This document shows, piece after piece, positions 32,865-41,890 of a DNA stretch of 64,000 bases. The stretch's first letter is position 1; the number at the start of each line of letters is the position of its first letter. Origin of the DNA: Lewinellaceae bacterium (GTDB taxonomy: Bacteria > Bacteroidota > Bacteroidia > Chitinophagales > Saprospiraceae); the NCBI GenBank assembly GCA_020636095.1, contig JACJYN010000003.1:744001-808000 (forward strand), given 5' to 3'. The position numbers and the translations under genes are program-made. The notes under the pieces are model-generated. The model did no database searches and was not told where the DNA came from. It worked only from the letters and a program-made list of their open reading frames with translations.

Positions 32865-33596
32865 CTACGGCCGCAGCGAACGCTTGCTGAGGCGGAACGT
32901 CTTCAATATGTTTCCGTTCTTATTCACCAGACTAGCCAGGTACAAGCCGGACGGCAAGTCGCCAACGTAGTAACGGCTACCCGATAAGACCGGGAAAGAA
33001 CGCATCTCGCGGCCCAGCACACTGTAAATGACCAACCGGCCAACATTTTGCCCGCCCCGTACTTCTACATAATCCGTTGCCGGATTAGGGAAAACGGAAA
33101 GCCTAACCTTATCGAGGTCTTTGGAACTGGAAACCAGGGCTGCATCGAAAGTATAACTGCCGGACACGACCACATTATCGGGGTCGTCAACGAGAGATAC
33201 ATCAACGCGAACTTCTCCGGCGCCGTTTATTCCTTTGGGCTGGATGTGAACGTCCAGGTTAGTCGATTCTCCCGGGGCCAGCGTTACCGGAGCATTCAGG
33301 CCCAGGTCATCGGCGATATTGGAGTAAACGACAGGAATATAACACTGGTTGAGGTCACACACCTGAACTTCCCACTCTTCGGGCATGTCCACAAAAAACC
33401 TTTCCCATTTGATGGTAACGGTTTCAGAGCCCTCATTCTTTAAAGTAGCATATCCAACAATTTCAACGAAGAGGTCATTCGGGTCGGCAACACCGGACGT
33501 CTCGACCGGGTTGGGGGTGAGCGTAAGGCTAGCTTGCGTTACCCCGATTTGAAAGGCCAATAAGAGTGAAATACAAGGGAGTATAATTTGCTTCAT
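32865..33596 (-). CDS. Small secreted protein with T9SS type A tail
   Basis: 243 residues from ATG 33596. Signal peptide (IILPCISLLLAFQIGVTQA). A single Ig-like/CARDB-like beta domain (about 25-140: GYATLKNEGSETVTIKWERF, VTLAPGESTNLDVHIQPKG) and a type A sorting domain (LSVFPNPATDYVEVRGGQNV, GLYLASLVNKNGNILKTFRL). It is exported to the surface by T9SS. The beta domain resembles modules that sit at cell-surface or DUF-type Ig folds; function unknown. Confidence 0.82.
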   Translation of the reverse strand: MKQIILPCISLLLAFQIGVTQASLTLTPNPVETSGVADPNDLFVEIVGYATLKNEGSETVTIKWERFFVDMPEEWEVQVCDLNQCYIPVVYSNIADDLGLNAPVTLAPGESTNLDVHIQPKGINGAGEVRVDVSLVDDPDNVVVSGSYTFDAALVSSSKDLDKVRLSVFPNPATDYVEVRGGQNVGRLVIYSVLGREMRSFPVLSGSRYYVGDLPSGLYLASLVNKNGNILKTFRLSKRSLRP

Positions 33597-33703
33597 AAGA
33601 AACCATTGAGATGTTAAAGTGAAATCACAATACAAAAGTCCAAATATAATGAAAATAAATCAAGGCCCCAAACATTAAAGAAATGTCAAAGTGCGGTTTA
33701 TTT

Positions 33704-33758
33704 GGCTATTTTAATGGCCAGCTGGCCTACAGAAGACCAACTGGCCACTAAAATAGCC
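33704..33758. repeat. 55-bp inverted repeat in intergenic gap
   Basis: Arms 33704-33721 and 33741-33758 match at 17 of 18 positions (GGCTATTTTAATGGCCAG type). It lies between two secreted-protein genes in the same direction and may terminate the upstream one. A second weaker stem follows at about 33793-33843. Confidence 0.6.
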
Positions 33759-33857
33759 CTGCCTGAGCGTATGCTCATATGGCACGACACGGGTTGGCCG
33801 TTCGCTAATGTAAGCCGGTTTTTGCTAACCGCGAATAGCCAACTGCCAACAGCGTCT

Positions 33858-35759
33858 TTACTCCACAACCACCTTCTTCACCGCTACCTTATCCCCCATC
33901 GTCAGGTGGAAGGTATAGGCGCCGGGGGCTAACCGGGAGCCGTCGAAGGGCAGCGTCATGCTACCGTTGCCGCGGCCATAATCCTGGCTGGCCACCTGCT
34001 GGCCGAGCATATTGTATACCTGCAGCTGGATGTCAGCGGCGGCATCGAGGTTGACGCTGATGCTGAGTTCGCCCTGAGTGGGGTTCGGGAAGATGTCCAC
34101 CAGTTCGTTGGCGAATACTTCTTTGGCGCTGACCAGGACTTCAAATCCGGCCGAATTGGCATTCAGAATCTCTCCGGTGCTGTTGTCCAGCAGCAGTACG
34201 ACTGCGTGCATGTGCTCCACATCATAAGCTACGGGAACCGTGTACGTGTACGAATGATTGATCACATCACCGGCAACTACCGAAGAGGGAATTACATTGG
34301 CGGTGCCGTTGTATCCACCGAGCAAGGCGCGGGCAACATCCATATAAACCATATTAGCCGCCAGGACGGTAGCCGGCTCTGCCTGCCAGTCATGGCCGGC
34401 GCCAACGAGCGGGAGGTTATTGGTCTGGAAGCTGTAATAGTTGGTCTGGTTGTAACCGGAGCCGGCGCCCCGCACGCTGTCCTGTACAATGACGACGCTA
34501 ATGCGGTAGTCAATATCATCGAGCTTGGTGACAAATTCGGCGGACACATCGATCGCTGCTTTCCGGTCTTCCGGATTGAAAAGGACTTCAATGCTGGGCT
34601 TGATGGGCGAAATGCGCTGCACCAGTTCACTGTGATACCCTTCGAAGGCCTGGCTGGAGACGCCAACATCGAGCAATACACGGTCGGCGTTACAGCCAGG
34701 GTAGCCGGTCAGGCCGACGTTGCTGTCGTAGGGGCCGACCACCATTGCGTCACCATTGTGAACGGCGATGCCGATGAAGGATTCCGGGTAGGTTTCCCGC
34801 ATGTATTCCATGGCAACGTGGCCGCGGGGGCACCATCCGCACCATCCGCCGGTGCCTTCTTCGATCACGACCTTCTTAGCCGGGATAAAGGTGACGCCGG
34901 AAATCTTGGTGGTGGCCATGTCATTGGTGGCGTCTTCATCCGTTTCTCCGTTGGGCTCGCTTACCCACACGGCGATGTCGTAAGTGATCGCTTCCGAAGC
35001 GACGAAGGCCGTACCATGAGTAAAATCGTACTGCTCACCGGTCTCTATACTTAAGCCCGTCAGTTCTTCCGAGTAAATATCGGTTCCATCCGACCAGTTG
35101 AGGGTCAGGCTGGTGATCGTTTCCGTGCCCAGGTTCTGGAAAGAGCCTTCAATGTCTATGTCTGAATCCAGTTCGTGGAAACGGGTCGTTGTGAAACTGG
35201 CCAAAGCGGCATCATAGGAAGGAGGAGACGCAACAACTACATCGTCTACACAGTAGCCGTAGTTCCATCCGCCGCCATCCATGTAATCGAAAGCAATCCA
35301 AACGGTATCTCCAACATAACCACCGATATTGAGATAAATGCTTTGCCACTCATCGGTATTGCCACCCAGGGAAGCTTCTTCCGTCCAGGTAGCGCCGGCA
35401 TCCGTAGAAACGAGCACTTTGGCGGTCTCGTCTCCACCGTAGTCACCATCGACGAAGTACGCATCAAAGGTCAGCACTGCGCCAGCCACTTCGGAAAGGT
35501 CAATCGGCGGGGTAACCAATCGGCCATTGGTGCTGCCACTCTGGCCGGCAGCGTCATCATTGGCGCCGACTATGTTGGTGTGCGGCGGGATCGTGAAATA
35601 CTGGCTGGAAAGGGCGCCGGCGGAGCCAGCTGCCCAGGCAGCATCGGCCGTCCATTCGGCCGGTATGCCTCCTTCAAAATCCTCAGATAAGAGTACGGCT
35701 TGAGCATGTAACCCACACCAGAGGAAGAAAGCAAAGAATAAAGTAGAGCATTTTTTCAT
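33858..35759 (-). CDS. Omp28-type thioredoxin-fold protein with T9SS type A tail
   Basis: 633 residues. Signal peptide (LFFAFFLWCGLHAQA). MAM-like jelly roll (about 20-180: SEDFEGGIPAEWT, VWIAFDYMDGGGWNYGYCVD), an Ig-like segment (about 185-280), then an Omp28-related domain (about 285-520) with EEGTGGWCGWCPRGHVAMEY. The CGWC pair is a thioredoxin-like redox site. The C-terminus is a sorting domain (VDIFPNPTQGELSISVNLDA, KVAVKKVVVE). It is a probable surface-exposed redox or binding protein exported by T9SS. Confidence 0.88.
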   Translation of the reverse strand: MKKCSTLFFAFFLWCGLHAQAVLLSEDFEGGIPAEWTADAAWAAGSAGALSSQYFTIPPHTNIVGANDDAAGQSGSTNGRLVTPPIDLSEVAGAVLTFDAYFVDGDYGGDETAKVLVSTDAGATWTEEASLGGNTDEWQSIYLNIGGYVGDTVWIAFDYMDGGGWNYGYCVDDVVVASPPSYDAALASFTTTRFHELDSDIDIEGSFQNLGTETITSLTLNWSDGTDIYSEELTGLSIETGEQYDFTHGTAFVASEAITYDIAVWVSEPNGETDEDATNDMATTKISGVTFIPAKKVVIEEGTGGWCGWCPRGHVAMEYMRETYPESFIGIAVHNGDAMVVGPYDSNVGLTGYPGCNADRVLLDVGVSSQAFEGYHSELVQRISPIKPSIEVLFNPEDRKAAIDVSAEFVTKLDDIDYRISVVIVQDSVRGAGSGYNQTNYYSFQTNNLPLVGAGHDWQAEPATVLAANMVYMDVARALLGGYNGTANVIPSSVVAGDVINHSYTYTVPVAYDVEHMHAVVLLLDNSTGEILNANSAGFEVLVSAKEVFANELVDIFPNPTQGELSISVNLDAAADIQLQVYNMLGQQVASQDYGRGNGSMTLPFDGSRLAPGAYTFHLTMGDKVAVKKVVVE

Positions 35760-36162
35760 AACAGGAAGTTTGCGTTTAAATTATTAGTTGTAATCAAAGT
35801 TAATCAATGGCAAAGCGAAGCCTTTGCCCGTTTATTTTCTGAGTTTGGTTTTGCGGAGGAAATTCGGAGAATTGTTTTGGGGATGTTCAGTTCGGGAGAA
35901 TTTGAAGATGTGAAAGTAGAAAAAAAAAGGAATTGTACGGACAGTTGCGGGCATTATTTCCGTTTTGTCCGGTTGCCTGAATTTAAAAAAAATCACTTTG
36001 TACGTTAGCTGACAATCAGCGGAGGGAAAGAAGTTGATTCCGGGCTTTTGCAGGGGCGCCAAACTGTCTCTGTTGGGACAGTACCGGCATCCTTTTTTAT
36101 CAGGGAGCAACTATTGGCTTTTTTGTTATATTTTCAGCTAATAAAGAAATAAGCCGAACCCT
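35760..36162. other. Divergent promoter region with one hairpin
   Basis: 403 bp, AT-rich, between divergent genes. A 7-bp perfect hairpin (35809-35815 with 35822-35828) lies about 50 bp upstream of the Omp28-type gene, in its leader. No gene supported: an open frame of 92 codons on the minus strand lacks family-like features. Confidence 0.5.
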
Positions 36163-37512
36163 ATGCATGTAGTCATCCTCGGAAACGGTATTGCCGGCAT
36201 CACTGCCGCTCGCTTTATCCGCAAACTCAGCGATCATGACATTACTGTGATATCTGCCGAAACGGATCACTTTTTCTCCCGTACTGCGCTCATGTATATC
36301 TATATGGGGCACATGCGCTACGAAGATACCAAGCCTTACGAGGACTGGTTTTGGGACAAAAACCGAATTAAGCTGCTCAATGCCTATATCGAACGCATTG
36401 ATTTTGATGCAAAAACGCTCTTTGGCAGCCAGGGGGAGGAGCTGGTTTATGACAAACTCCTGCTGGCCACCGGCTCGGCGCCCAATAAATTTGGCTGGCC
36501 CGGGCAGAACCTTAAAGGGGTAAGTGGCCTGTACAGCTACCAGGACCTGCAGAATATGGAGCATTTCAGCGAGGGCCTGCAGCGCGCCGTCATCGTGGGA
36601 GGCGGGTTGATCGGTATGGAGATGGCGGAGATGTTTCACTCCAGGCACATACCAGTCACCTTTCTGGTTCGGGAAGACAGCTACTGGAATATGGTGTTGC
36701 CGCCGGAGGAATCGGCCATGGCCAACCGACATATTCTGGAAAACGGTATCGGCCTGCGCCTGTCAACAGAACTCAAAGAAATCGTCGATGATGGCCAGGG
36801 GCGGGCCTGTGCCGTCATCACCAACACAGGGGAACGCATCGAGTGCGGGTATGTAGGCCTCACCGCCGGGGTGCATCCCAATATCGGATTCCTAAAAGGA
36901 ACCAGCCTGGAAACAGGCCGGGGCATTTTAGCTAACGAATACCTCGAAACCAATATTCCCGATGTATATGCTGCCGGCGATTGCGTTCAACTCCGCGAAC
37001 CCCAACCGGGCCGTCGCCCCATAGAGGCCGTCTGGTATACCGGCCGGATGGCCGGAGAAACCGCCGCCTACAATATCTGTGGGCATCAGGTGCCCTATGA
37101 CCCTGGCATCTGGTTCAATTCCGCCAAATTTATAGATATCGAATATCAGGTGTACGGCGATTTACAGGCCCAACCTCCGGAAAACCACGTTTCTATCTAT
37201 TGGGAACACCCGGATGGCCGCAAGAGCATCCGCCTGGTGTACGATAGGGAGGAGGGCCACGTCCTGGGTTTCAACCTCATGGGGGTACGCTACCGGCACG
37301 AGGTGTGCGAAAAGTGGATTCGGGAAAAGGCGCATATTGAAGCAGTGCTTCAGGACCTGGGCATCGCCAATTTCGATCCGGAATTTTACAAGGAGTACGA
37401 CGACGAAGTGGTGCGCCTTTACAACCAGCAGAGCGGGCGGAACCTTCAATTGAAGAAGAGACGGGGCTTGGCAGGTGCACTGCGTTTTCTGAGGAATCCA
37501 CTTTCCGCCTAA
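36163..37512 (+). CDS. FAD/NAD(P)-dependent oxidoreductase
   Basis: 449 residues, pyridine-nucleotide-disulphide oxidoreductase fold without a redox disulphide. FAD site VVILGNGIAGITAARFIRKL, NAD(P) site VIVGGGLIGMEMAEMFHSR, second FAD motif PDVYAAGDCVQLRE. The C-terminal ~130 residues are not the usual dimerisation domain of rubredoxin/ferredoxin reductases but a distinct extension (WFNSAKFIDIEYQVYG, then HEVCEKWIREKAHIEAVLQD). It resembles NADH:rubredoxin/nitrite-reductase-type flavoproteins. It lies 32 bp before the polyferredoxin gene, so it probably donates electrons to it (inference). Confidence 0.85.
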   Translation: MHVVILGNGIAGITAARFIRKLSDHDITVISAETDHFFSRTALMYIYMGHMRYEDTKPYEDWFWDKNRIKLLNAYIERIDFDAKTLFGSQGEELVYDKLLLATGSAPNKFGWPGQNLKGVSGLYSYQDLQNMEHFSEGLQRAVIVGGGLIGMEMAEMFHSRHIPVTFLVREDSYWNMVLPPEESAMANRHILENGIGLRLSTELKEIVDDGQGRACAVITNTGERIECGYVGLTAGVHPNIGFLKGTSLETGRGILANEYLETNIPDVYAAGDCVQLREPQPGRRPIEAVWYTGRMAGETAAYNICGHQVPYDPGIWFNSAKFIDIEYQVYGDLQAQPPENHVSIYWEHPDGRKSIRLVYDREEGHVLGFNLMGVRYRHEVCEKWIREKAHIEAVLQDLGIANFDPEFYKEYDDEVVRLYNQQSGRNLQLKKRRGLAGALRFLRNPLSA

Positions 37513-37544
37513 CCCCGGCCATCGAACCTAAAATAACCAAAACA

Positions 37545-39344
37545 ATGGAGTTTTTGCAAAAGACAGGCCTCGGCCTTTTCATCATAGCCTTACTCTTGTT
37601 CACCGCCACGCTCGGGCTGGACAACTACAGGCTTACCGAAGAAAGCCTCACGCAAGCCATCGGCAACCCGTATCACCTGGAAGAAATGATTGCCGTGGCC
37701 CGGGAACAAGGCCAATTGGGCAAGGAATACGGCAGCAGCTTCGAATTTGGGGCAGCCTTCAAGGAACTGCTCAAGGCCGCTCAGGAGTCGCTGAACCAGA
37801 AGGCCAAAGACGGCCTGCCCGAGGGCGTCAGCCAATGGGATTACAAGATGGGCGGCTGGCTGTTCAAAGATTACACTTTCGTCGCTACCAAAAAGAGTAG
37901 CGCCGGGCCGGTATCCGGTAACCCTTTGTTCTTCTTTTTTCTGACCATCGGGCTGGCCATCCTGGGGGGGGTGTTGTTCATCCTGCCGAAATTTCTGGCC
38001 ATTCCCGGCATCAAACACAATCAAATCTACCACAACCCCATGACCCGCGGCCTGAAACTGGGTTGGCGAAGCTTTTTCCTGGGCGCTACCATGATCGGGC
38101 TGCTGCTCTACGGCGTGTACTACATGAACGATAGCTACTTTTGGCCGGCGGTGACCGCCCTCGTCGCGCTGTTCATTAGCGCGCTGGTGTTATTCTACCA
38201 AAACCAGGCAAAGCGCACCCCCGCCCGTTCGGCTTCCCCCCAGGTGACGGGCTGGCTGGGGATGCTGGCCGGGGCCTACCTCATCGGTTTCTATATCCTT
38301 TTGTACTGGGTTCCTCAGCACATCACCGGCTGGATATTGATGGTAGACCCGGTAAGCCGGGCCCTCAACGGCGGAGAGGCGAGCCAATGGTTCTTATATG
38401 GCCTGCTGTACACGCTGGTCATCCTGGTCATGGGGGTGCGTATGCTCACCAAATACATGCACAACCGCTACCAGATCGTGCGCACCTTTTCGGTCATGTT
38501 CTTTCAGGTGGCCTTCGCTTTCCTTATCCCGGAAATCCTGGTGCGGCTCAATCTGCCCTCTATGGACCTGAAAAATATCTGGCCGCTGAACTACACCTTT
38601 TTCTTCGACTGGAACATCAACAAGCTGATCAGCAGTGGCGCACTGGGCATCTTCATGCTCGTTTGGGGCATCGTGCTGGTGATCGTTGCGGTGCCGGTGA
38701 TCACCTACTTTTTCGGAAAGCGCTGGTATTGCTCCTGGGTGTGTGGCTGCGGCGGCCTGGCCGAGACGCTGGGCGACCCCTACCGTCAGTTGTCCGACAA
38801 GAGCCTGCGCGCCTGGCACTACGAGCGCTGGATCATCCACGGGGTGCTGGCCTTTGCCGTGGTGATGACCGGGATGACGCTTTATACTTACTTTTCCGGG
38901 GAGAAGACGGTGCTGAGTTTCAATAGCAATACCGTCCGCACCTGGTACGGCTTTATCATCGGCTCCGCCTTTGCCGGCGTGGTGGGCACCGGTTTCTATC
39001 CTTTGATGGGCAACCGCGTGTGGTGCCGCTTCGGCTGTCCGCTGGCGGCCTATCTGGGGCTGGTGCAGCGCTTCAAATCCAGGTTCCGCATTACCACCAA
39101 CGGCGGACAGTGCATCTCCTGCGGCAATTGTTCCACTTACTGCGAGATGGGTATCGACGTACGCTGGTATGCCCAGCGCGGCCAGGATGTGGTGCGGGCT
39201 TCCTGCGTGGGTTGTGGGGTATGTGCAGCGGTGTGCCCGCGGGGGGTGCTGCGTTTAGAGAACAGCAGTATGGATGTGAAGGAGCGGACGGAGGTGGTGA
39301 GGGTGCTGCATGTGTCGAGGGAAGGGGTGAAACTTAGGGATTGA
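37545..39344 (+). CDS. NosR/NapH-like membrane polyferredoxin
   Basis: 599 residues. An N-terminal anchor helix, a short soluble domain (about 25-120), then about ten transmembrane helices. Cysteine motifs: CSWVCGCGGLAETLGDP (a CxxxC with GC instead of the usual CP), WCRFGCPLAAYLG (CxxxCP), then two classical 4Fe-4S sites CISCGNCSTYCEMG and CVGCGVCAAVCPRGVL. This is the NosR/NapH/CcoG-type electron-transfer architecture. With the upstream flavoprotein it could move electrons from NAD(P)H across or into the membrane. The acceptor is not encoded nearby. It ends 7 bp before the toxin remnant on the other strand. Confidence 0.85.
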   Translation: MEFLQKTGLGLFIIALLLFTATLGLDNYRLTEESLTQAIGNPYHLEEMIAVAREQGQLGKEYGSSFEFGAAFKELLKAAQESLNQKAKDGLPEGVSQWDYKMGGWLFKDYTFVATKKSSAGPVSGNPLFFFFLTIGLAILGGVLFILPKFLAIPGIKHNQIYHNPMTRGLKLGWRSFFLGATMIGLLLYGVYYMNDSYFWPAVTALVALFISALVLFYQNQAKRTPARSASPQVTGWLGMLAGAYLIGFYILLYWVPQHITGWILMVDPVSRALNGGEASQWFLYGLLYTLVILVMGVRMLTKYMHNRYQIVRTFSVMFFQVAFAFLIPEILVRLNLPSMDLKNIWPLNYTFFFDWNINKLISSGALGIFMLVWGIVLVIVAVPVITYFFGKRWYCSWVCGCGGLAETLGDPYRQLSDKSLRAWHYERWIIHGVLAFAVVMTGMTLYTYFSGEKTVLSFNSNTVRTWYGFIIGSAFAGVVGTGFYPLMGNRVWCRFGCPLAAYLGLVQRFKSRFRITTNGGQCISCGNCSTYCEMGIDVRWYAQRGQDVVRASCVGCGVCAAVCPRGVLRLENSSMDVKERTEVVRVLHVSREGVKLRD

Positions 39345-39350
39345 ACTGCT

Positions 39351-39473
39351 TTATAGGATAGGGTCATCGCCCGACAAGTCAGCTAAAACCAGTGCCGGGC
39401 GCCTTTTACTGCCAGATAGATCAGAGAAAGGGAATGGAATAACGACGATATCACCTTTTACAAATCGCCCCAT
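39351..39473 (-). pseudogene. Truncated PemK/MazF-type toxin fragment
   Basis: Only 40 codons: MGRFVKGDIVVIPFPFSDLS then GSKRRPALVLADLSGDDPIL and stop. This is the exact N-terminal signature of PemK/MazF RNases (GDIVxxxFPFSD...KxRPALVL); the remaining ~70 residues, with the catalytic Thr/Ser region, are absent. Its ATG lies inside the end of the upstream antitoxin-like frame (16-bp overlap), the normal arrangement for such pairs. The truncation sits 7 bp from the end of the convergent polyferredoxin gene. Non-functional. Confidence 0.8.
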
Positions 39474-39673
39474 ACTTCATCTTCTTCAGGTGATAACCAG
39501 TCTTTATCCAGTGCTTTTTCACTCGCAAAATGGGTCAGTGCAGGTTCTTCTACTGAAGAAGCCCTTTCCATTTGTATCAAGCTAATAAGCTTTTGCTTTT
39601 CTTCAGCCGAAAGTTGGCGGACCAATACAGCTGGCAGGTTTGAATCCTGAGTTAAACCTTTGAGGTTTCGCAA
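39458..39673 (-). CDS. Antitoxin-like small protein (partner of toxin remnant)
   Basis: About 60-71 residues. The tail ALTHFASEKALDKDWLSPEE then DEVWGDL is typical of small antitoxins encoded before PemK/PIN toxins in Bacteroidota, and LSAEEKQKLISLIQMERASS fits their helical core. The N-terminus is doubtful: the frame begins with a TTG inside a 15-bp palindrome (39654-39686), so the true 5' end may have been replaced by that element. A TTG within VLVRQLS could serve instead. Together with the truncated toxin it is a decayed toxin-antitoxin module. Confidence 0.6.
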   Translation of the reverse strand: MRNLKGLTQDSNLPAVLVRQLSAEEKQKLISLIQMERASSVEEPALTHFASEKALDKDWLSPEEDEVWGDL

Positions 39674-39686
39674 ACCTCAAAGGTTT
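39654..39686. repeat. 33-bp palindrome at the antitoxin 5' end
   Basis: Perfect 15-bp arms (AAACCTTTGAGGTTT and complement) around CGC. This word is a familiar intergenic hairpin in Bacteroidota genomes. Here it overlaps or replaces the antitoxin start. Confidence 0.7.
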
Positions 39687-39860
39687 CAAGCACACGACAT
39701 CACAGGAATTGAAGCCGAAAAGGTAGTAGAAATAGCTTCCCAAAGGGAATTGGCATGATCTGTGCAATAGCTATTATTGCAAAGGGGAGGGTTTGATTTT
39801 GAAATAAGCTTGCAGTGGGGGAGAGCATACCCTAATGGTTGTCGGGGCAGCGGGCAGAGC

Positions 39861-39989
39861 ACCCGCCTTCGCGTGAAGCTTCGGCGGACAAAGACCCGCC
39901 TTCGCGTGAAGCTTCGGCGGACAAAGACCCGCCTTCGCGTGAAGCTTCGGCGGACAAAGACCCGCCTTCGCGTGAAGCTTCGGCGGACA
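39861..39989. repeat. 33-bp tandem repeat, about 3.9 copies
   Basis: Units start at 39861, 39894, 39927 and 39960 and are identical for the first three; the fourth is cut short. Each unit contains CCGCC...GGCGG ends and an inner CTTC/GAAG pair around GCGT, so each folds. As 33 is a multiple of three, all frames stay open through it. There are no spacers, so it is not CRISPR. Confidence 0.9.
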
Positions 39990-40151
39990 GGGGAAAAAAG
40001 GGATGGAGCGGCAGTTCATGGGATTGGTATGATTTTGCGAACGGTGAATAGCCTCAAATGTACTATCCTACCGCCCATCCAGTTTTTGGGAATTCAAAAT
40101 TTCAATATGTTCATCATATAGACTACCGGCGTTCCGGCAGTTCGTGGCCAG

Positions 40152-40796
40152 CTAAGCCCTTTTACTGTGTACATTGTCGAGGTAGGCGCTGGCGCCGGGC
40201 TGAGACAGCAGGTTGCCGAGCATTTCCTTGGCGCGGAAAAGTTGAGCCTTAACGGTGCCCAGGGGAATATCCAGTTCGGTGGCGATCTCTTCGTAGCTCA
40301 GTTCCTCGAAATAGCGCAGTTCGATCATCAGGCGGTACTTGCCGTTGAGGCGGCCGAGCATATCGCGCATCAGCTGTACGCGCTGGCTGCGGATGATGGT
40401 CTCCTCGGGGTCCAGGGTGGAGGACCGCAGGTTGCCGGAATAGTCGCTGCTGCTTTCGCCGTCGATGGGCTCGTCGATGGAGAACATGTTCAGGCGCTTC
40501 TTGCGGATGTAGTCGATGCCATTATTGATGGCGATGCGGAACAGCCAGGTGCTGAATGCGTAACGCGGCACGTAGCTGTCGATCTTGGCGAATGCCTTGC
40601 CGAAGGCTTCGATGGTCAGGTCTTCCGCATCTTCCCGGTTTTTGACCATCTTCAGCATCATGTGGAAGATGGGGTTGCGATAACGCTCCAGAAGGATAGC
40701 GTAAGATTTCTGGTCGCCTTTGATGGCTTCCTTAACAATTGAGTAGTCGTCCAGCGCTCTGGCGGAGGTGATGTTGTTGTGTACTGCTACTTCCAT
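40152..40796 (-). CDS. ECF-type RNA polymerase sigma factor
   Basis: 214 residues from ATG 40796. Region 2: LLERYRNPIFHMMLKMVKNR, EDAEDLTIEAFGKAFAKID, YAFSTWLFRIAINNGIDYIR. Region 4: LNGKYRLMIELRYFEELSYE, EIATELDIPLGTVKAQLFRA. The start overlaps the end of the glycosyltransferase gene by 10 bp, so it is the last gene of the lpxK operon. This links an alternative or housekeeping-like envelope sigma factor to lipid A and glycan synthesis. The linker between regions 2 and 4 is long (about 45 residues, acidic). Confidence 0.92.
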   Translation of the reverse strand: MEVAVHNNITSARALDDYSIVKEAIKGDQKSYAILLERYRNPIFHMMLKMVKNREDAEDLTIEAFGKAFAKIDSYVPRYAFSTWLFRIAINNGIDYIRKKRLNMFSIDEPIDGESSSDYSGNLRSSTLDPEETIIRSQRVQLMRDMLGRLNGKYRLMIELRYFEELSYEEIATELDIPLGTVKAQLFRAKEMLGNLLSQPGASAYLDNVHSKRA

Positions 40797-41889
40797 TTTT
40801 CCTTTGGTTTTAAAAAAAGTGCCGGCGCGAACACGAGGTAGGAAACAGCGTAGAGTACATCGAGTAATGGAACCCATCTGATGAGAGAAGTGTCGTGTAG
40901 TTTTCTCATTATCAGCATGTACAGTGCAGAGGCTACCGCTATCCGTGCCAGATAGTTAATAAATACGGTTAATTCCAAATTGTGAAAAAGGATCAAGGCG
41001 ATACCACAGGCGTAGTGCCCGAAATGGCTGGCGGACAGCATACCCAGGGCGAGCTGATGCACCAACCGGTACCGGGTACCCGTTGTTAAATGCCTTGACT
41101 TCTGGCGATAGTAGCCTCTCCAACTACTTTTTGGTTCTGAAAAGACGAATGCTTTGGGTGAAAGGATCCCCGGGTATTGGCTCCCGTAGCTACCTGATTG
41201 ATGAACAAGTCATCATCTCCGGACGCTATGTGAGCGTGTGAATCGAAACCTCCGGACCCACGAAATAGAGATTTTCGATAACACAAATTTCGCCCTACTC
41301 CCATGTAGGGCAATCCCATAAATGCAAAGGAAAGATATTGGATAGCAGAATAGACGGTCTCAAAGCGAATAAAGGCATTTAGTATGCCTTTCCCACGAAA
41401 ATAAGGGCTATATCCTAATCCGATCTTCGCCCTATCCCGAATGAATGCTTGCATAAAATCGAGCCACTGGGGGCTCGCCGGGCGGCAATCGGCGTCAGAT
41501 AATAAGAGTATTTCAAATTTTGCAGCGTTAACACCCTTGCTTAAGGCTGCTTTTTTCCCACGAGGTGTACTGACGTTGATGTCAATAAGGCGCAAGATGG
41601 GGCTTTTTTTTTGAAAATCCAAGAGTACCTCTAAAGTTTTATCAGAAGAATTATCATTTACGACGATAATCTCGTATTCCGGATAGTCCTGAGCCAGGAA
41701 AAACGGGAGGTTTCGGCGCAAATTGTCAGCTTCATTGCGAGCGCAAATAATTATGGAAACAGGCTCGCGAGGGCCGGGCGGCAGGGGCGGCTGCCGGTAA
41801 AAAGCCAACCGCGAGAAAACGAACAGCCAGTAAAAAAGCTGTATGGCGGTGGCGGTCAGGAAAAGGCAAAGTAGCGTGTCCTGGATCAA
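40787..41889 (-). pseudogene. Family 2 glycosyltransferase, membrane-anchored, one frameshift
   Basis: An N-terminal membrane helix (LLCLFLTATAIQLFYWLFVF) precedes the GT-A domain: VSIIICARNEADNLRRNLPF, EIIVVNDNSSDKTLEVLLDF, LLLSDADCRPASPQWLDFM, then GSGGFDSHAHIASGDDDLFI. After DDDLFINQVATGANTRGSFH the frame shifts near 41145 (a run of three A that should be four). It then continues AFVFSEPKSSW, YYRQKSRHLTT and three C-terminal helices to the stop at 40787. One base restores a ~367-residue enzyme of the poly-N-acetylglucosamine/ceramide-type GT2 class. Start TTG 41889 lies next to the upstream stop. The error may be technical. Confidence 0.8.
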
Positions 41890-41890
41890 A

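Noticed and set aside
35832..36110. 92-codon minus-strand frame in the 36-kb divergent gap
   Set aside because: No family-like pattern and it occupies the promoter region of two divergent genes.
39861..39989. Possible CRISPR array
   Set aside because: Units are directly tandem with no unique spacers and no cas genes are in the window.
41140..41150. Programmed ribosomal frameshift in the glycosyltransferase
   Set aside because: No slippery heptamer with downstream structure is evident; a simple one-base loss explains it.
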